Positions 61,487-64,000 of a DNA stretch of 64,000 bases are shown here, piece after piece. Source of the DNA: Rhynchopus sp. YZ270_cl-10. Taxonomy: Eukaryota > Euglenozoa > Diplonemea > Diplonemida > Diplonemidae. The stretch spans positions 186,001-250,000 of the forward strand of contig OZ037833.1 in the NCBI GenBank assembly GCA_964035575.1. Direction: 5' to 3'. The position numbers and the translations under genes are program-made. The notes below the pieces were generated by a model. That model was not told the origin of the DNA, did no database searches, and saw only the letters and a list, made by a program, of their open reading frames with translations. How positions within the stretch are numbered: the first letter of the stretch is position 1; each line of letters starts with the position of its first letter.

Positions 61487-64000
61487 TCAGCTGCTCTTCA
61501 ACGATTTTTCTGCCCTCGAAACCATCTCCAACTCACGAACAAAGCGCTTCAGGGACTGCGCCACGTCTCTGTGCCCCGCCCCCTTCACAACCCACCTTGT
61601 TGCCAGCTGCGTGAGACATCGGTTTGTGACGTGCTCTGTTGCGGTGACCTTATGGCACTCGAGGCAGCGCCACAGACCTAACGTGGTGTCACTCAGACAG
61701 AGGTCGATGCAGGCACTGCAGAATGAGTGGCCACAGGGCCAGAGTTGGTGGAGTGATTTGCAGACTGAGTTGCAGACACGGCACCTCAGCATTTGCTCTA
61801 GCTGTTCGGTGAAGGCAAGCATGCGCTCAACGGTTGTGCTCAGCTGTTTGATTTCCTGAGCAATGACGACGCTCTTCCCGTCTTGGTACTCCAGTAGAGA
61901 GGACCGCCGCTCATCCTTCTGGATCGCAACGTCAGCACAGCCGACGCACTGTCGCGCGTCGTCATCGCAGTCGAAGATCTCCTGAAGCTGTGCGAAAATG
62001 TAGTTCCGATAGCGTTTTTTGTGCTTCATCCGGTTTGTCTTGCTGTTAAGTGTGTCCACTGCATGCCGGAGTGTGCCTTGTTGGGATTCAAGCTCGGTCA
62101 GAGACATGGACAAATCAAAATATTCTTGCCGCGTCTCATCGATCCTCCGTTGTATCGCATCTTCATGCAAGCTGAGAACAGCGTTTGCGCTGGTAACCTC
62201 CCGCAAAGCGTCTGCGTGGTCTGTTTTGATCTTCATGTTCACCTGGTTCATCAGCTCCTGAATGCTTTCGGTCCGCTTTCTCAGGTCTCTCGCCGAGCAT
62301 AAACCTTGCAGTTGCTTGAGCCGTTCGGTGATGCCACTCATTGTTTTGATGTTTACCGAATCTATCGCATCCTCCACTTCCGCCACTTCAGCACCAAGCG
62401 GCACCATCGCACCAAGAAACGCACGCACAACCGGCTTTGCCACAATCCCCGCCAAACCTATCTGTACATTCGGCACCTTCTGTTGCCCTGTAGTCAGCTC
62501 TAAGAAGCGGCCTTCCTTCCAGACCCCTCCTTCATGCAAAAGAACGCGAGCATTTGGGGCAAGCCTCGCTGCCGCTTCGGGGGATATGGTTGCAGCACCA
62601 ATCGGCTTTGCCGCACCAGCAACAGCAGCCAAACCACTTCCATAACATTGTGTGTATTCTGCTCTCTCCGTTGCGGAAAGCGAGTCGAAATAACCTAAAT
62701 GCTGGGCCGCGTAGTGTGCTGCACGCAAAGACGACATTTCTGTTAGTTGTCTCCGAAAATCCTCTTCCAAAGACGCAATCTCCTTCACCAACTCTTCGTA
62801 TCCTTCGAGAAACCGCATCGTCAAAATCCGAGCATCCAGTACCCCCCTCTCCACACTTCTGTCAAATTGAATTTTCCCTGCATTGCCTCGAAAGCTGTCC
62901 TTCTTCGCCAAGCTCGCTCTGTCAAGAAAAAAAGCTACCCTCGGATTTTGCATCACCGTCTCCAAAGCAATTCTGGGCACCACATAAGACACATCCCCCG
63001 CAGGCTCTGCCCTCCACCTCGGCAGACTCGATTCGACCTCAGGAAGCACTGCTGGGAGCACCACTGCTTCCCCTTCCCCTCCTCCTCCTCCTCCCTCTGA
63101 CACAGAGGCAAGCACCTCCTCCTTCTCCGAGGGGGGTGGGTCGTCCTGTACTGTGTCCTCCTGGGGCTTCTCGGGCTGCTCCTCCTCTTCCTCCCAGAAA
63201 TCCGAGCCGCAGTCGAGATCTGCATACCCAAAGGTCCCTTCTGCAGCGATTTTGCCGTTTTGCATATTTTTTAGCACCGTTTGTAGTGCGTCGACCTTTT
63301 CTTCAAGTTCCTCTTCGGTTTCAAACCCGTTAAACAGATTTGCCTCTATACTTCCAGAGAACGCTGATAAATCCATTTCGTATAATTGTTGTCTCGCGTA
63401 CGTCTCGCATGTTGCTTCGCGCTTATTCAACAGAGGGCGTGGTGGGGAAACATCGTTTTTATTGACTCTTCTTGTAAGAGAACCACGTGAACGGCGTTGT
63501 ATAGGCTGGGTTGACCTAGAATTGACGCGTGGTATGTTCCGGAAACTATGTGGCTTCTGCTGTCTTTCAGGACCTTCAGTACGCAGTTCCCCCGCAAAAG
63601 AGACCCGTGAGGTGGTGTGATGGATTCCCTTCTCTTTGCGTACCCTTTTTTTTCGTTTGGGGAGTTTTTCTGGTGCAAAAGATGCAGCAATTTCACTGCC
63701 ACGATGATGTGCATTCCGCTGTATGGGTGAAACTCCTCGCTCCTCACCATTTTGCGCCCCGTGGCTGTGGTGCTCTCCTGAAGGTTCTTCGTATTGATCG
63801 GTGTTGTGTTCGCTGTCTTCCTCCTCCTCTTCGTCCGATTCGTATTCAGAGGAGGAATCAAAATGAAAGTCTCTGGACTGTCGCTGCCGCGTACCCTGCT
63901 GCCTCATGGTGGGCCCACGAGAGAGTATTTCCTCCAAAATTTCGGTCATTTCGCCGTCAGGGTGGTCTGTTATTATTTGCGCTGTTTCCGCGGCGGCTTG
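61487..64000 (-). CDS. RING-finger coiled-coil protein (5' end outside window)
   Basis: At least 820 residues counted from the ATG at 63949; the frame stays open to the window edge (17 more codons reading QAAAETAQIITDHPDGE), so the true start may lie beyond. The first 200 residues are charged and Ser/Arg-rich with an acidic EDEEEEEDSE-like run. Residues about 365-700 are helical and coiled-coil. A RING finger is at about 723-766: CRVCNSVC, then CGHSFCSAC and CLEC, with a C3HC4-like ligand set. A further helical tail ends EKSLKSS. RING proteins of this layout (coiled coil then C-terminal RING) act as ubiquitin E3 ligases; the substrate is unknown. An in-frame repeated EEEEEQPEKPQ stretch is disordered. 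Confidence 0.85.
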   Translation of the reverse strand, partial: QAAAETAQIITDHPDGEMTEILEEILSRGPTMRQQGTRQRQSRDFHFDSSSEYESDEEEEEDSEHNTDQYEEPSGEHHSHGAQNGEERGVSPIQRNAHHRGSEIAASFAPEKLPKRKKRVRKEKGIHHTTSRVSFAGELRTEGPERQQKPHSFRNIPRVNSRSTQPIQRRSRGSLTRRVNKNDVSPPRPLLNKREATCETYARQQLYEMDLSAFSGSIEANLFNGFETEEELEEKVDALQTVLKNMQNGKIAAEGTFGYADLDCGSDFWEEEEEQPEKPQEDTVQDDPPPSEKEEVLASVSEGGGGGGEGEAVVLPAVLPEVESSLPRWRAEPAGDVSYVVPRIALETVMQNPRVAFFLDRASLAKKDSFRGNAGKIQFDRSVERGVLDARILTMRFLEGYEELVKEIASLEEDFRRQLTEMSSLRAAHYAAQHLGYFDSLSATERAEYTQCYGSGLAAVAGAAKPIGAATISPEAAARLAPNARVLLHEGGVWKEGRFLELTTGQQKVPNVQIGLAGIVAKPVVRAFLGAMVPLGAEVAEVEDAIDSVNIKTMSGITERLKQLQGLCSARDLRKRTESIQELMNQVNMKIKTDHADALREVTSANAVLSLHEDAIQRRIDETRQEYFDLSMSLTELESQQGTLRHAVDTLNSKTNRMKHKKRYRNYIFAQLQEIFDCDDDARQCVGCADVAIQKDERRSSLLEYQDGKSVVIAQEIKQLSTTVERMLAFTEQLEQMLRCRVCNSVCKSLHQLWPCGHSFCSACIDLCLSDTTLGLWRCLECHKVTATEHVTNRCLTQLATRWVVKGAGHRDVAQSLKRFVRELEMVSRAEKSLKSS

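Overview
The window is nuclear DNA of a flagellated eukaryotic microbe. All of the roughly 16 intact protein genes, plus two interrupted paralogs, lie on the minus strand, so the whole 64 kb looks like part of one directional gene cluster. Three genes carry spliceosomal introns (nine in all, donor mostly GTATGT, acceptor YACAG). Several starts are preceded by a pyrimidine tract and an AG, as expected for spliced-leader addition. A DM10/EF-hand protein of the EFHC kind points to a flagellum. Same-strand arrays fit Euglenozoa best; dinoflagellates and perkinsids also have them. The lineage is inferred, not proven.

Layout, left to right: two tandem copies of a four-membrane-span, amastin/claudin-like gene (1-3.5 kb); a secreted kelch protein; a telomere-like G-rich tract split by a palindrome; a FYVE protein; a basic low-complexity protein; a 6.5 kb gene-free region holding a 3.9 kb nested DNA transposon (13241-17151); a coiled-coil WW protein; a 1377-residue low-complexity protein; then a family of three ubiquitin-like plus leucine-rich-repeat genes (26.4-35.7 kb) mixed with an EF-hand coiled-coil gene and a CCCH/RRM gene. 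One family member is decayed, one is interrupted by a hAT-like element, one is whole. Next come a 1.9 kb terminal-inverted-repeat element inserted exactly in the stop codon of the DM10 gene, a repeat-rich gap, a five-exon ubiquitin hydrolase (43.5-50.1 kb), an IQ-motif protein, a five-exon G3BP-like RNA-binding protein, a membrane protein with a weak SDR-like segment, a signal-peptide S28 serine peptidase, and a RING protein running off the right edge.

The genes do not form one pathway. Themes are RNA regulation (G3BP-like, CCCH/RRM), ubiquitin handling (USP, RING, ubiquitin-like LRR family), membrane traffic and surface (FYVE, kelch, four-span proteins, S28 peptidase) and cytoskeleton/flagellum (DM10, EF-hand, IQ). 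The intergenic DNA is unusually long for a polycistronic cluster and dense in homopolymers, foldbacks and at least seven families of short dispersed repeats. Several stretches of decayed coding sequence were seen, and where orientation can be judged they lie on the plus strand, against the gene cluster.
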